33,972 nucleotides of DNA from Bacteroidales bacterium (GTDB lineage: Bacteria > Bacteroidota > Bacteroidia > Bacteroidales > WCHB1-69): NCBI GenBank assembly GCA_024682995.1, contig JAIKYR010000167.1, positions 1 through 33,972 of the forward strand, given 5' to 3'. A program made the translations under genes and the position numbers. Below are positions 17,623-26,266 of this stretch, one piece after another. The notes beneath the pieces are model-generated. The model was given only the letters and a program-made list of their open reading frames with translations, had not been told where the DNA came from and did not search any database. The first letter of the stretch is position 1. Every line of letters begins with the position of its first letter.

Positions 17623-18766
17623 TTTTTAAAACTTTAACGGTTTGTTTTTTTGTGTTTTTATTATCCACAGGCAGACAAAAGCCCAGTCCCACTTTCAGTT
17701 CCGCGCTTCGGAAATTAGTGGTTACAGCTTCAAAAGAAAGAGCAAAGCCTTTGATGTCAAACAGAAAGCCAAACGAGACATCCACCCCATGCAGAGTCTG
17801 TTTCGGATAGGAATACCATTCATTGTCTATGGTTTTGTAAACGAATGTTCGGTAACCATAGCCAACACCGAACAACATGGACATGGGTCTGCAGGGCCGT
17901 ATGACGAGTCCTGTCTGGGCGGACAGCCGTATTGGTTTACGGTCTGTCAGCCAGTAATGCTGTCCGTTCTGAAAAGGATGCTTCCACCCCTTGAAGCGGA
18001 AATTCGTCATCACACCTGCATACCAGCCCACAATCTTCATCTGACCGACTTTGAACCCATAGGACCACACTGAATATGGCATGTATTTTTTATAATTATA
18101 GCCGTAAGTATTAAGCGTGAATGCAGAATTTAAGGTAAAGAAGGTGCTGTAGGGCATACTCTGCATCCTTGATCTTCTCTCTTCTTTTTTAATTTCTTGT
18201 TCATTTGCCTTCTTTTCCTTCTCAAGAGCCTTTTCCTTATCCTTCGCCTCTTTCTCATTCGCTTTAGCTTCCATTGCAAGAGCTTTTTCCTTCTCTTTCG
18301 CTTCCTTTTCATTCGCTTTGGCTTCCATCGCAAGTGCTTTCTCCCTCTCTTTCGCCTCTTTCGCCTTTGCTATCTCATTTGCCTTTCTCTCTTCTTCCTC
18401 CTTTTTTGCCGCCTCACGCAGCTGTTTCTGCCATTGAGCCTCTGCATTGGCATCCACTTTCACCCTGAAGAAGATGTCGTCGTTGTGCAGTTCCTTCATT
18501 TCCGCCTGCACGTCCCACACGATGGTCTTGTGGCCCGGCCCTATGGTTTTGCCCACATCGCCGCTCACTTTGTACAACTGCGTGTAAGTGCCGCCTCCGT
18601 CCATGGAGACAAACAGAGAGATGTCCGCCGCCTTGTCAAGGTCGTACGACACGTGGATGGTCTTCCCCACCTGCTCGGCGGTGACGTTGGAGACATTTTG
18701 GGCGTAAACAGCACATCCGTAAAACATCATCACCAACCACAAGGTTGTTTTACAAATCCTATTCAT
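17609..18766 (-). CDS. Outer-membrane beta-barrel-like protein with N-terminal Ig/FN3-like domain and lysine/glutamate/alanine coiled coil
   Basis: Signal peptide; GHKTIVWDVQAEM; 18-aa AKEKEKALAMEAKANEKE repeats; barrel-like C-terminus FALSFEAVTTNF...LKVGLGFCL. Overlaps the SUMF1-like gene by 14 nt. Confidence 0.75.
   Translation of the reverse strand: MNRICKTTLWLVMMFYGCAVYAQNVSNVTAEQVGKTIHVSYDLDKAADISLFVSMDGGGTYTQLYKVSGDVGKTIGPGHKTIVWDVQAEMKELHNDDIFFRVKVDANAEAQWQKQLREAAKKEEEERKANEIAKAKEAKEREKALAMEAKANEKEAKEKEKALAMEAKANEKEAKDKEKALEKEKKANEQEIKKEERRSRMQSMPYSTFFTLNSAFTLNTYGYNYKKYMPYSVWSYGFKVGQMKIVGWYAGVMTNFRFKGWKHPFQNGQHYWLTDRKPIRLSAQTGLVIRPCRPMSMLFGVGYGYRTFVYKTIDNEWYSYPKQTLHGVDVSFGFLFDIKGFALSFEAVTTNFRSAELKVGLGFCLPVDNKNTKKQTVKVLKNEKF
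18194..18355 (-). repeat. In-frame 54-bp tandem repeat (3 copies) encoding a coiled coil
   Basis: AKEREKALAMEAKANEKE / AKEKEKALAMEAKANEKE / AKDKEKALEKEKKANEQE. Confidence 0.8.
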
Positions 18767-18797
18767 TGTTCATTATTCATTATTCATTATTCATTGT
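18764..18797 (-). repeat. Heptanucleotide tandem repeat (ATGAATA)n abutting the barrel-gene start codon
   Basis: Minus strand reads ...AACAATGAATAATGAATAATGAATAATGAACAATGAATAGG; the final ATGAATAGG is the MNR start. Confidence 0.8.
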
Positions 18798-18803
18798 TAA
18801 TTG

Positions 18804-20489
18804 TCAATTGAACCTCCACTCTCCCCAACTCTCCTGCACCTGCGATGCCATATTCACTTCAGGAGTTTGATCCTTACGATTCACACGAAGACTGTGGTCA
18901 CCCACATTTTTATTCAAATAGTTATACAATTCGGAATAGGTGCATTGCCCTTTACTTTCCTGCAATTTCTTTAGGAGGAAATAGGTGAACATACCATGGT
19001 TTTTCTCTGTGTATGGCAAGGCTGTTTGGTCGGCCGAGGTGGCAGAGAACACGACAATGTTGCCGCTCAATGCATCTCTCTTTGGGGTCACTTTTATGCC
19101 TCGGGAGGCCACTAATCCGGCTTCGCGCCCGCCGCCGCTGAAACAGGCATCGAGAAACACGGTCACTTTTTGTGCGCCCGTGCTGCACAGTTTGCTGTAA
19201 AGGTCGTACAGCGGGATGGCGGATTTGAGGTTGGAAGCGTTCACGTCCACCGGTATCAGATAGGGTTCTTTTGTGTTTTCATCCGGGAAACCGTGTCCCG
19301 CATAATAGAAGATGATTTCGGCTTCCGGATCTCTTGCAGCAAGACGTGTTATATAGTCTATTTCCTGATTCATTTTTGCACCAGTAGCATTATTCAAAGC
19401 GACAACATTCCGTTCCTCAACTCCAAGTGTCTTCACACAATACTGTTTGAAAATATTAGCATCCTCGGCAGCAAAGGGCACATCCTGCTCACTATTCAAA
19501 TCCTTCTGGAAGGAATGGTAGTCCTGGTTTCCTATAATGATAGCATATCGGTATGGATTTTGGCTGTTTGATATAGGGATATTCCTATCTACATCCGAAC
19601 GGAGTTGAGCGTCTTCAATTGTGGTTGGAGCAGAAATTTTCGCCGCCACCTCTATAGGGCCTTTCCCTAACGTCTGATTCAGCTCGAAAACGATGGTCGT
19701 GTCTTTGGCGTATTTCCCGTATTTTTCCCTTATAAAGACTTGTAACGGCAGCGTGCTCTTATCATATATGTTGTTAATTAAGAATTTGTATTTCAGTTCG
19801 CGAGTCTCTCCCGCCGACATTTTCGGGAATATGTCCACCAAATCCCGTCCTTCCAAGTTAACCACATTTTCCGGGTATTTGAGTGTCACTGTCACATCTT
19901 CACCAAGACCATACTGTGTGTTTTGAATCAGAATCGTCACTTGGAAAGGGTCCATCTTCACAAGTTTTCCTCCATCTTTGCTGGTGGCCTCACAATCCTT
20001 CACCTCAATCATGGGTGCTTGGAATGCCTGTGTGGTAACCACTATCGGGAACTTGTCGGTAGTGAAGCCCATCGGTTCGTTGATAAAGACCGTAAACGTC
20101 GCTTTCCCGTCCACCGTGTTCATATTGGCGGTGACGGGAAATTCCACCGTTGCGGTGCCGCCAACGGGAATGTCGGGGATTCTCCTGTCGAAGACTGAGA
20201 TGCCATTCGAGCTGCCGGATACTGAAATCTTGGCGGTAAGCCCAGTCCCTTCTCCCGTGCCGATATTCTTCACCTTCATCACAATCTTGCAGTTTTCGTT
20301 GGCATCGATAGCCTGGTTCCCGTCGGCATCCACAAATTCAGGTTCTTGCACAATCTCCCACAATGGCGGTTTCACTTCCTTGGCAATGTGGAAACTATAG
20401 CGCGGAGAGGTGGCCTCCGTCTGGGCGGATGTGTTCAAGGCAAATGCCGTTAAGATAAGGAACGTCAGGGTAAAAAATCTCTTTTTCAT
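18804..20489 (-). CDS. Secreted caspase-family (C14-like) peptidase with N-terminal CARDB/Ig-like domains
   Basis: YRYAIIIGNQDY, IIFYYAGHGFPDENTKEPYLIPVD (His), VTVFLDACFSGGGR (Cys), FSATSADQTALPY. Signal peptide at the N-terminus. Confidence 0.9.
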   Translation of the reverse strand: MKKRFFTLTFLILTAFALNTSAQTEATSPRYSFHIAKEVKPPLWEIVQEPEFVDADGNQAIDANENCKIVMKVKNIGTGEGTGLTAKISVSGSSNGISVFDRRIPDIPVGGTATVEFPVTANMNTVDGKATFTVFINEPMGFTTDKFPIVVTTQAFQAPMIEVKDCEATSKDGGKLVKMDPFQVTILIQNTQYGLGEDVTVTLKYPENVVNLEGRDLVDIFPKMSAGETRELKYKFLINNIYDKSTLPLQVFIREKYGKYAKDTTIVFELNQTLGKGPIEVAAKISAPTTIEDAQLRSDVDRNIPISNSQNPYRYAIIIGNQDYHSFQKDLNSEQDVPFAAEDANIFKQYCVKTLGVEERNVVALNNATGAKMNQEIDYITRLAARDPEAEIIFYYAGHGFPDENTKEPYLIPVDVNASNLKSAIPLYDLYSKLCSTGAQKVTVFLDACFSGGGREAGLVASRGIKVTPKRDALSGNIVVFSATSADQTALPYTEKNHGMFTYFLLKKLQESKGQCTYSELYNYLNKNVGDHSLRVNRKDQTPEVNMASQVQESWGEWRFN

Positions 20490-20502
20490 AAATTATATTT
20501 TG

Positions 20503-21369
20503 TTATTGTACTTGATAATCGATTTTAACTTGTCCGCTGCGAGTCTCTTGCTTCCCATCCCGGAAAGTCACCTGAAGATGCCAGTCCAACTGCTTTTCGG
20601 GATACACGGTTTTGTATGTCAGGGAAAAATGCTTCGCAGATGGGTCATTGGTCTCCGCAATCAGTTTGCCTTGCGTATTCTTCACCGTAAGACGCAACGA
20701 TTGTACATTTTCCGTTTCCCATTCAAAGTTGAGACTTTTTTCCAAATTCTTGCAAAGCACCCTATAATCATTCTTATCGGGCTTCAGCACCTTCAACAGG
20801 TTGGCTGTCTGTGTGTGGGCATATTGTTTCTCTAACACCTGGGAATTGTAGTTAACCTCAGGAGCAGTCATATCCTCCTTGTTTTCTTCTGCAGATTTGG
20901 GGGATTCAGAAGAGTTCTTCAATGAAGTGTTGGATTGTGCCAAATTCTTATCTGTTTTGGGTTGGGTGGTTGTAACCGCAGAGCTGTCAGTGTTGTTTTG
21001 GACAAACTTCTGTTCCGTAGAATCGGGTCGGAAGAGGACGAACAGGGCTACCGCCAAGACTATAGCCAATGAGGCTGCCATCGCCCACACGACACGCATC
21101 CGTGCTTTCCGCTTCTGCACAAAAAGGTCTGAGGATTTCTGAATGTCGCGATTGAGAGTGGCTCTGATCTGTTCCTCAGCTTTTGCCATGTCGGGCTTTT
21201 TCCGCGGTGGATTATCCGCTAATTGGGCCGCTACCCCAATAGCAGCCAAGTCCTCCAAGGAAAGGTCTTCCGCTTCCATAGCCTGAAGGAGGCGAGCCTC
21301 TTCAAGCTCGTCCGTCTTGCCCTCCAAGAATCTGGAAAACAGCTCGTCTGATATGTTCATTTCCTTCAT
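20503..21369 (-). CDS. Anti-sigma-factor-like single-pass membrane protein
   Basis: N-terminal cytosolic domain, one TM (VVWAMAASLAIVLAVALFVLF), periplasmic tail. ATGA overlap with the sigma gene. Confidence 0.65.
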   Translation of the reverse strand: MKEMNISDELFSRFLEGKTDELEEARLLQAMEAEDLSLEDLAAIGVAAQLADNPPRKKPDMAKAEEQIRATLNRDIQKSSDLFVQKRKARMRVVWAMAASLAIVLAVALFVLFRPDSTEQKFVQNNTDSSAVTTTQPKTDKNLAQSNTSLKNSSESPKSAEENKEDMTAPEVNYNSQVLEKQYAHTQTANLLKVLKPDKNDYRVLCKNLEKSLNFEWETENVQSLRLTVKNTQGKLIAETNDPSAKHFSLTYKTVYPEKQLDWHLQVTFRDGKQETRSGQVKIDYQVQ

Positions 21370-21938
21370 GACCTGTAATCTTTTAACATTTTTCTTAAAT
21401 GTGCCATCGCTCTGCTCTTCACCGTATAGGCATAATCCACGGATAGCTGATGTCTCTTTGCAACCTCTTGTATGTCAACCCCGTCCAACAACAGTTCTTG
21501 GGCCACTTCCCGTTCGGTGCTGTTTTTCAGACAACTAACAGCCTTCCTCACATCCAGTCTCACCTGATTATGACATTCCTGTTTGTACTGCATGATTTTA
21601 TCGTCCCACTGCTCATATATAGTTACAAGCCCATTGGAATCTATCTTCCTTTTTTTGAAATTCATGAAAAAACGGAAGGAGACCACAGAAACCCATGTGT
21701 TCAGTTGAGCCTTGCCGGAATCAAAGGAACGCAAGCGCCGCCAATCATCCTCGGCAAGGTGGAGAAAGAACTCATGTACCAATGCCTGCACATCAACCTC
21801 GTATGGGAAAATCCGATATATGTGATACTCGAAAACGCCGTAATACTTCTCGTAGAAAAAATAGAGTATCGCCTTCTCGTCATTGGCGAGAATCCAATTC
21901 AGAAGATTGGTATCCGACATCGTTTTAAAGCGGTCCAT
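21366..21938 (-). CDS. ECF-like sigma-70 family RNA polymerase sigma factor
   Basis: ILANDEKAILYFFYEKYYGVF...DVQALVHEFFLHLAEDDWRRLRSFDSGKAQLNTWVSVVSFRFFMNFKKRK, C-terminal HTH-like VAKRHQLSVDYAYTVKSRAMAHLRKML. Start 21938 preceded by AAAGGAGG; the track uses 21974. Confidence 0.75.
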   Translation of the reverse strand: MDRFKTMSDTNLLNWILANDEKAILYFFYEKYYGVFEYHIYRIFPYEVDVQALVHEFFLHLAEDDWRRLRSFDSGKAQLNTWVSVVSFRFFMNFKKRKIDSNGLVTIYEQWDDKIMQYKQECHNQVRLDVRKAVSCLKNSTEREVAQELLLDGVDIQEVAKRHQLSVDYAYTVKSRAMAHLRKMLKDYRS

Positions 21939-22026
21939 AAGCTCTATTTGTCCTCCTTTATGGGTAAGCTGCAACCTTCCACTCGGCGATTCCCGAACCG
22001 ATCAAAAAACACATCCGAATCCACAT

Positions 22027-22066
22027 AAAAAAAGCGCGGGAATCTGATTCATCGCTCACCCCGCAC
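22027..22066 (-). terminator. Rho-independent-type terminator
   Basis: Minus strand GTGCGGG...CCCGCGC (7-bp stem, one G-U) followed by TTTTTTT. Confidence 0.55.
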
Positions 22067-22342
22067 CTTAGGCTCTCGCATCGCCCACCATCCGAGGATA
22101 AGCAATGCCGAAGCCCACGCTGTTATGTATATCTGAACGGATACTAAATGGAATCCGTTGGCTAGGACACGCCTAAGCGCACCTGCGCCGGAATATACAA
22201 ACCATGGACATTGAACACTGCCTTACCGTGCGGATGGTTTCTGAATTTGCGAGATTCAAGGTGCCGCAGATAAGACGCTGACTCAACGCCTTTTATATAT
22301 GTCTGCTGCCCGCCTTCCGCCCCCCAGGCTTCGGAACGAACA
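22027..22342 (-). ncRNA. Candidate structured non-coding RNA or attenuator-type leader upstream of the sigma gene
   Basis: About 316 nt with no convincing ORF and several possible hairpins (AACGGAT...ATCCGTT, GCGCaggtGCGC, GCATtGC...GCGATGC). -7 box at one end, hairpin plus T7 at the other. Confidence 0.4.
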
Positions 22343-22348
22343 GCGTGG

Positions 22349-22356
22349 CAAAAATA
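22349..22356 (-). promoter_or_regulatory. Bacteroidetes -7 box (TATTTTTG on minus strand)
   Basis: Exact TAnnTTTG match. No clear -33 TTG at the expected spacing. Confidence 0.4.
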
Positions 22357-22424
22357 ATGATTTTTCCGTTCGTCTTACCAGGGAGAGGAAAAAAATTGCA
22401 AAAAAATCGGAATACAGGAATTAG

Positions 22425-22560
22425 GAGTTCGGGATTGGGAGTTGGAGGTGTAGTTATTAAGTTAAGAAACTAAGGAGTTAAGATGGGGCGTCGCTGACTG
22501 TCGGATCTTCTCTCAACTCTAATCTCTATACTCTAAACTCTAATCTCTCAACTTTTCTGG
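22425..22560. repeat. Direct-repeat copy 1 flanking the RhuM remnant
   Basis: GGAGTTAAGATGGGGCGTCGCTGACTG followed by a (CTCAACTCTAAT)-rich tract, repeated at 23505-23635. Confidence 0.75.
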
Positions 22561-22638
22561 CATTTCAACCCACACCCCCGCCATCCATTAACAAACAAAA
22601 TTTATTTACTATTTTAAAATTTATATAGTATAAATTCT

Positions 22639-22646
22639 TATTTTTG
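22639..22646 (+). promoter_or_regulatory. -7 box TATTTTTG upstream of the RhuM remnant
   Basis: Exact TAnnTTTG match 20 bp before ATG 22666. Confidence 0.45.
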
Positions 22647-22665
22647 CAAACTAAAACATAACGGA

Positions 22666-23498
22666 ATGAATACAGGGGAGATCATATTATACCAGCCGGA
22701 CAATTCGATACGATTGGAGATGCGGATGGAGAACGTGACGGTGTGGCTCACGCAGGCGCAGATGGCAATGCTGTTCCAGAGATCCATTTCCGACATTTCC
22801 AGACATATACGAAAGATTTTCACCGAGGGGGAACTTGACGAGAAAAGCAATTTGCATTTTTTGCAAATTGCAAATTCAGACAAGCCCGTTGCTTTTTTCA
22901 GTCTGGACGTAATCATATCTGTCGGATATCGTGTGAAAAGCATTCAAGGGACACGGTTCCGCCAATGGGCAAATTCGATATTGAAAGCATATCTGTTGAG
23001 GGGATATGCTATTAATCAGCGTATCCAGATCCCTGAACAATACATAAACCGTCAACTCCAGGAACATGCAGAAAGGATTCATAATCTCGAAAACAAAGTT
23101 GATTTCTTCGTGCGCACGGCCCTGCCGCCGGTAGAGGGTGTGTTCTACGAGGGTCAAATATTTTATCAACTTTCTTTTTCAGGCAAAAAAAGAAAGTTGC
23201 AAAGAAAAGTTGCCTTCGCCGCTACACAAGTGGATTGCTAAAAAACGGGCAACTGAAGGCTAAACACTGAAACTCGCTTGCTATCGCAAGCTCAAACAGT
23301 CAGTGTTCTTAACGCCTCCACTCACCTCGTTTTTTCACGCAATCCACTTGCAAATGCGGCATTTATTGTTTTGCTGTATGATTACGCTTCCTGATTATCG
23401 ACGGCACCGTGTATCACCTCGGGGCCTCGCTGAAGGATTTGGGCAAGAGGCTGTTTGCGTTCTCGAAGTTGGAACTGCCGGCGGGGAAGATACTGTGA
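22666..23498 (+). pseudogene. RhuM-family protein interrupted by a ~230-bp stem-loop-rich segment
   Basis: N-terminal part MNTGEIILYQPDNSIRLEMRMENVTVWLTQAQMAMLF...SLDVIISVGYRVKSIQGTRFRQWAN...VEGVFYEGQIF. The C-terminal part LIIDGTVYHLGASLKDLGKRLFAFSKL* resumes in another frame at 23391-23498. Confidence 0.75.
23160..23385. repeat. Inserted stem-loop element within the RhuM gene
   Basis: Inverted repeats CAAGTGGATTGC (23227-23238) / GCAATCCACTTG (23339-23350), with nested AACACTGA...TCAGTGTT and GCTTGCtatcGCAAGC. Confidence 0.6.
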
Positions 23499-23504
23499 TG
23501 ATTG

Positions 23505-23635
23505 GGATTTGGGAGTTGGGGGTGCAGTTAAGGAGTTAAGGAACTAAGGAGTTAAGATGGGGCGTCGCTGACTGGTTGATATTCTCTCAACTATAATCTC
23601 TCAACTCTAAACTCAAATCTCTCAACTTTTCGTCT
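23505..23635. repeat. Direct-repeat copy 2 flanking the RhuM remnant
   Basis: GGAACTAAGGAGTTAAGATGGGGCGTCGCTGACTG...CTCTCAACTCTAAACTC..., matching 22425-22560. Confidence 0.75.
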
Positions 23636-23773
23636 GGGTTGGTTATGCAGAATAACGACAAATCATCAAAAAAATCCGAAACAACATCACAAAATTAACA
23701 TTTGATTGTAAAATAATTTTTCGAATTTTTTCATCTCATTGATTTTCAACATTAAAAAATTTCGCAACACCAC

Positions 23774-23804
23774 TTGACAAGCGTAGCCTTTTGTCATATC
23801 TTTG
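23774..23804 (+). promoter_or_regulatory. Bacteroidetes promoter: TTG -33 (23774-23776), TATCTTTG -7 (23797-23804), 20-bp spacing
   Basis: Both elements at canonical spacing, 29 bp upstream of ATG 23833. Confidence 0.7.
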
Positions 23805-23832
23805 CCACATCTAACCTTAAATAAATATTAAT

Positions 23833-24744
23833 ATGTATCTGAACATTATAAAATATTACAGTCCCATCACGGACGTGACCTTCCGACGCATCTTCGGGAA
23901 GAACATCGACCTGGCCGCCAGCCTCCTCAACGCCTTCCTACCGCTGGAAGAGGGACGCAAAGTCGAGAGCCTCGAATACATCTCACCCGAACTCATGCCC
24001 GAAACGCCCGCCCGCAAGAACAGCATCGTGGACGTCTGCTGCCGGGACTCCTCCGGCGTGCAGTTCTTAGTGGAGATGCAGATCAACTGGCCGGAGGATT
24101 TCTACCAACGGGTGCTCTTCAACGCTTCCAAGGCCTACGTCAACCAGCTCGGCAAAGGGCGCACCTACAAGATGCTACAGCCCGTCTATTCCCTCAACTT
24201 CGTCAACGGCAACAGCCATCCGGGCCTCACGGAGTGGTACCACCCGTACCGGATCGTGCACCAGTACCACTCGGACCTCGTGATCGAGGGCCTGCACATC
24301 GTCTTCGCGGAAATGGACAAATACCGGAAACTCAACGTAAAGGGAAACAGCAAACGGGACCTGTGGATGCGCTACTTCACGGAGCTGACGGAAAACACCC
24401 GGAAACCGGCAGAGGATCTGTTGGCGGACCCCGAGGTCGGCAAGGCCATCGAGCTGCTAGAGGCCATCAACTACTCGGAGGAGGAGCGCTACCTGTACGA
24501 CCGCTACTGGGACGCTGTGAGCATTGAAGCCACCCTGCGCGACGCCGGCATACAGGAAGGAATGGAGAGAGGTATGGCAAAAGGAATAGAGAGAGGTCTA
24601 GTAATAGGAGTCGAGCAAGGAGTACAACAAGGAATCCAACAGGAGAGGCACCAACTCGTACTCAAGATGCTTAACAAAGGATTACCGCCATCTCTCGTGG
24701 CAGAGGTGACCGGCTTGACAGAAGAGGAGGTGATCAATTATTAA
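23833..24744 (+). CDS. Rpn-family recombination-promoting nuclease / PD-(D/E)XK putative transposase
   Basis: SPITDVTFRRIFGK, KNSIVDVCCRDSSGVQFLVEMQ (PD-(D/E)XK core), YxQRVLFNASKAYVNQL, glycine/glutamate helical tail. Confidence 0.85.
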   Translation: MYLNIIKYYSPITDVTFRRIFGKNIDLAASLLNAFLPLEEGRKVESLEYISPELMPETPARKNSIVDVCCRDSSGVQFLVEMQINWPEDFYQRVLFNASKAYVNQLGKGRTYKMLQPVYSLNFVNGNSHPGLTEWYHPYRIVHQYHSDLVIEGLHIVFAEMDKYRKLNVKGNSKRDLWMRYFTELTENTRKPAEDLLADPEVGKAIELLEAINYSEEERYLYDRYWDAVSIEATLRDAGIQEGMERGMAKGIERGLVIGVEQGVQQGIQQERHQLVLKMLNKGLPPSLVAEVTGLTEEEVINY

Positions 24745-26246
24745 TTGTCTTTCAAATACGCCTGCAGATGCTCTATCTCTTCGTATTTGGGCGTATCCTC
24801 CACAAAAGCGGGCACGATGGCACGCACCTCGTCATAGAATTTGCGGGTGACCGGCGAGAGCTTGTCCTGGATCTTGAGGCAGTCCACAGCCTGCACCAAG
24901 GCCATGCATTGGATGGCAGCCACCTGATAGCCGTTGTCGATCACGCGGCGGGCCAACAGGGCCGAGTTGGTGCCCATGGAGACCACATCCTGGTTGTCGT
25001 TGTTGTTCGGGATGCTGTGCACACATACGGGGTTAGACAGCGTCTGCGACTCGGCAGTGGTGGAGGTGGCGGTGAACTGCGCGGCCTGCAGACCATAGTT
25101 CAAACCGAGGTGGCCGAGGTTCACAAAGGGCGGCAGGATGCCGTTGATGCGATCATGGAACAGGTAGTTGAGCTGCCGCTCCGAGAGCATAGTCATCATC
25201 GTCACCGCAATCTTCAGCTTGTCCATCTCAAAGGACACATAATCGCCGTGGAAATTGCCACCATGATACACGTTGCGGGTTGCGACATCCAACACAGGAT
25301 TGTCATCCACGGAGTTGTACTCGTTCACCAATACTTTGCGCGCATTGACCAGCTCGTCGTACACCGGACCGAGAATCTGCGGCACACAGCGCAGCGAATA
25401 GTAGGGCTGCACCTTGACCTCATTGCCGAAATAGGACTCCTGGTGCTGTTGCTGGTAGAGTTCCGCCTGGCGGTCCTTGAAGCAACGGGAACCGGCAGCT
25501 ATGCGGCGCATCTCGGCAGCCACATAATGCTGACCCTCATGGTGTTTCATCCCATTGAGTTCCTGCGAGAAACAGTCGTCGTATGAGGAAGCGATCTCAT
25601 TCATCATCGTGGAAAAAATCAGCGACCAGTCGAAGAGCTTCTGGGCATAATAGAGATTAACCATTCCGATGCCACTCATCACGGCGGTGCCGTTCACGAT
25701 GGAGAGGCCATCGCGGATGTACATACGCAAGGGCTGGATGCCGAGTTCGCGGAGCACCCCGGCGGTGGGGCGTTTCTCCCCGTTGTAAAACACATATCCC
25801 TCCCCTATCAGCGTCAGCGCCACATGGGCTAACTGCACCAAGTCGCCACTGGCGCCCACGCTGCCATGCTCGGGCACAAACGGATAGACGCCCTTGTTGA
25901 TGAAGGTTTGGAAGGCGCGGACCGTGTCAAGATGCACACCGGAGTTGCCGGACACGAAGGTAAGATAGCGGGCCAGCATGGCAGCACGCACATAAATCGG
26001 TTCTAAAGGCTTGCCCGCACCCGTGGCATGCGAACGGATGATATTATACTGTAAGGCCAGCAGATCCTTGTCATCGATACGGTATTGTGCCATCGGACCG
26101 AAACCGGTGTTGATGCCATATATCACCTTGTCGCGGGCGAAATCTTTCAAAAAAGTATATGCGGACTCTATCTTTTCTTGCTCATTGGGGGTCATCTCCA
26201 ACGTCATCCCGCTGAAAACCACATCAATAATCTCTTCGTATGTCAT
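24741..26246 (-). CDS. hutH: Histidine ammonia-lyase (MIO-type aromatic amino acid lyase)
   Basis: NTGFGPMAQYRI, LQYNIIRSHATGAG (SH at the selectivity loop), GSVGASGDLVQLAHVALTLIGEG (Ala-Ser-Gly MIO motif). Confidence 0.9.
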   Translation of the reverse strand: MTYEEIIDVVFSGMTLEMTPNEQEKIESAYTFLKDFARDKVIYGINTGFGPMAQYRIDDKDLLALQYNIIRSHATGAGKPLEPIYVRAAMLARYLTFVSGNSGVHLDTVRAFQTFINKGVYPFVPEHGSVGASGDLVQLAHVALTLIGEGYVFYNGEKRPTAGVLRELGIQPLRMYIRDGLSIVNGTAVMSGIGMVNLYYAQKLFDWSLIFSTMMNEIASSYDDCFSQELNGMKHHEGQHYVAAEMRRIAAGSRCFKDRQAELYQQQHQESYFGNEVKVQPYYSLRCVPQILGPVYDELVNARKVLVNEYNSVDDNPVLDVATRNVYHGGNFHGDYVSFEMDKLKIAVTMMTMLSERQLNYLFHDRINGILPPFVNLGHLGLNYGLQAAQFTATSTTAESQTLSNPVCVHSIPNNNDNQDVVSMGTNSALLARRVIDNGYQVAAIQCMALVQAVDCLKIQDKLSPVTRKFYDEVRAIVPAFVEDTPKYEEIEHLQAYLKDN

Positions 26247-26266
26247 ACCTGAAATTTTTAAGGCCG

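Noticed and set aside
8834-22000. Many ORFs over 60 aa on the plus strand opposite locus A (e.g. 9795-10472, 11664-12200, 18197-18811, 21450-22028)
   Set aside because: They lie antisense to well-supported genes, have low-complexity or antisense-like composition and no recognisable motifs.
22027-22342. tmRNA, RNase P RNA or SRP RNA
   Set aside because: None of the diagnostic motifs (tmRNA tRNA-like ends, RNase P GAGGAAAGTCCGGGC, SRP tetraloop core) is present on either strand.
23303-23539. 78-aa ORF MFLTPPLTSFFHAIHL...
   Set aside because: It spans the insertion and overlaps the RhuM C-terminal remnant in the wrong frame.
24540-24744. Gly/Glu-rich tail of the Rpn-family protein as a novel repeat domain
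   Set aside because: This EGMERGMAKGIERG-type tail is usual for Rpn/PD-(D/E)XK family proteins.
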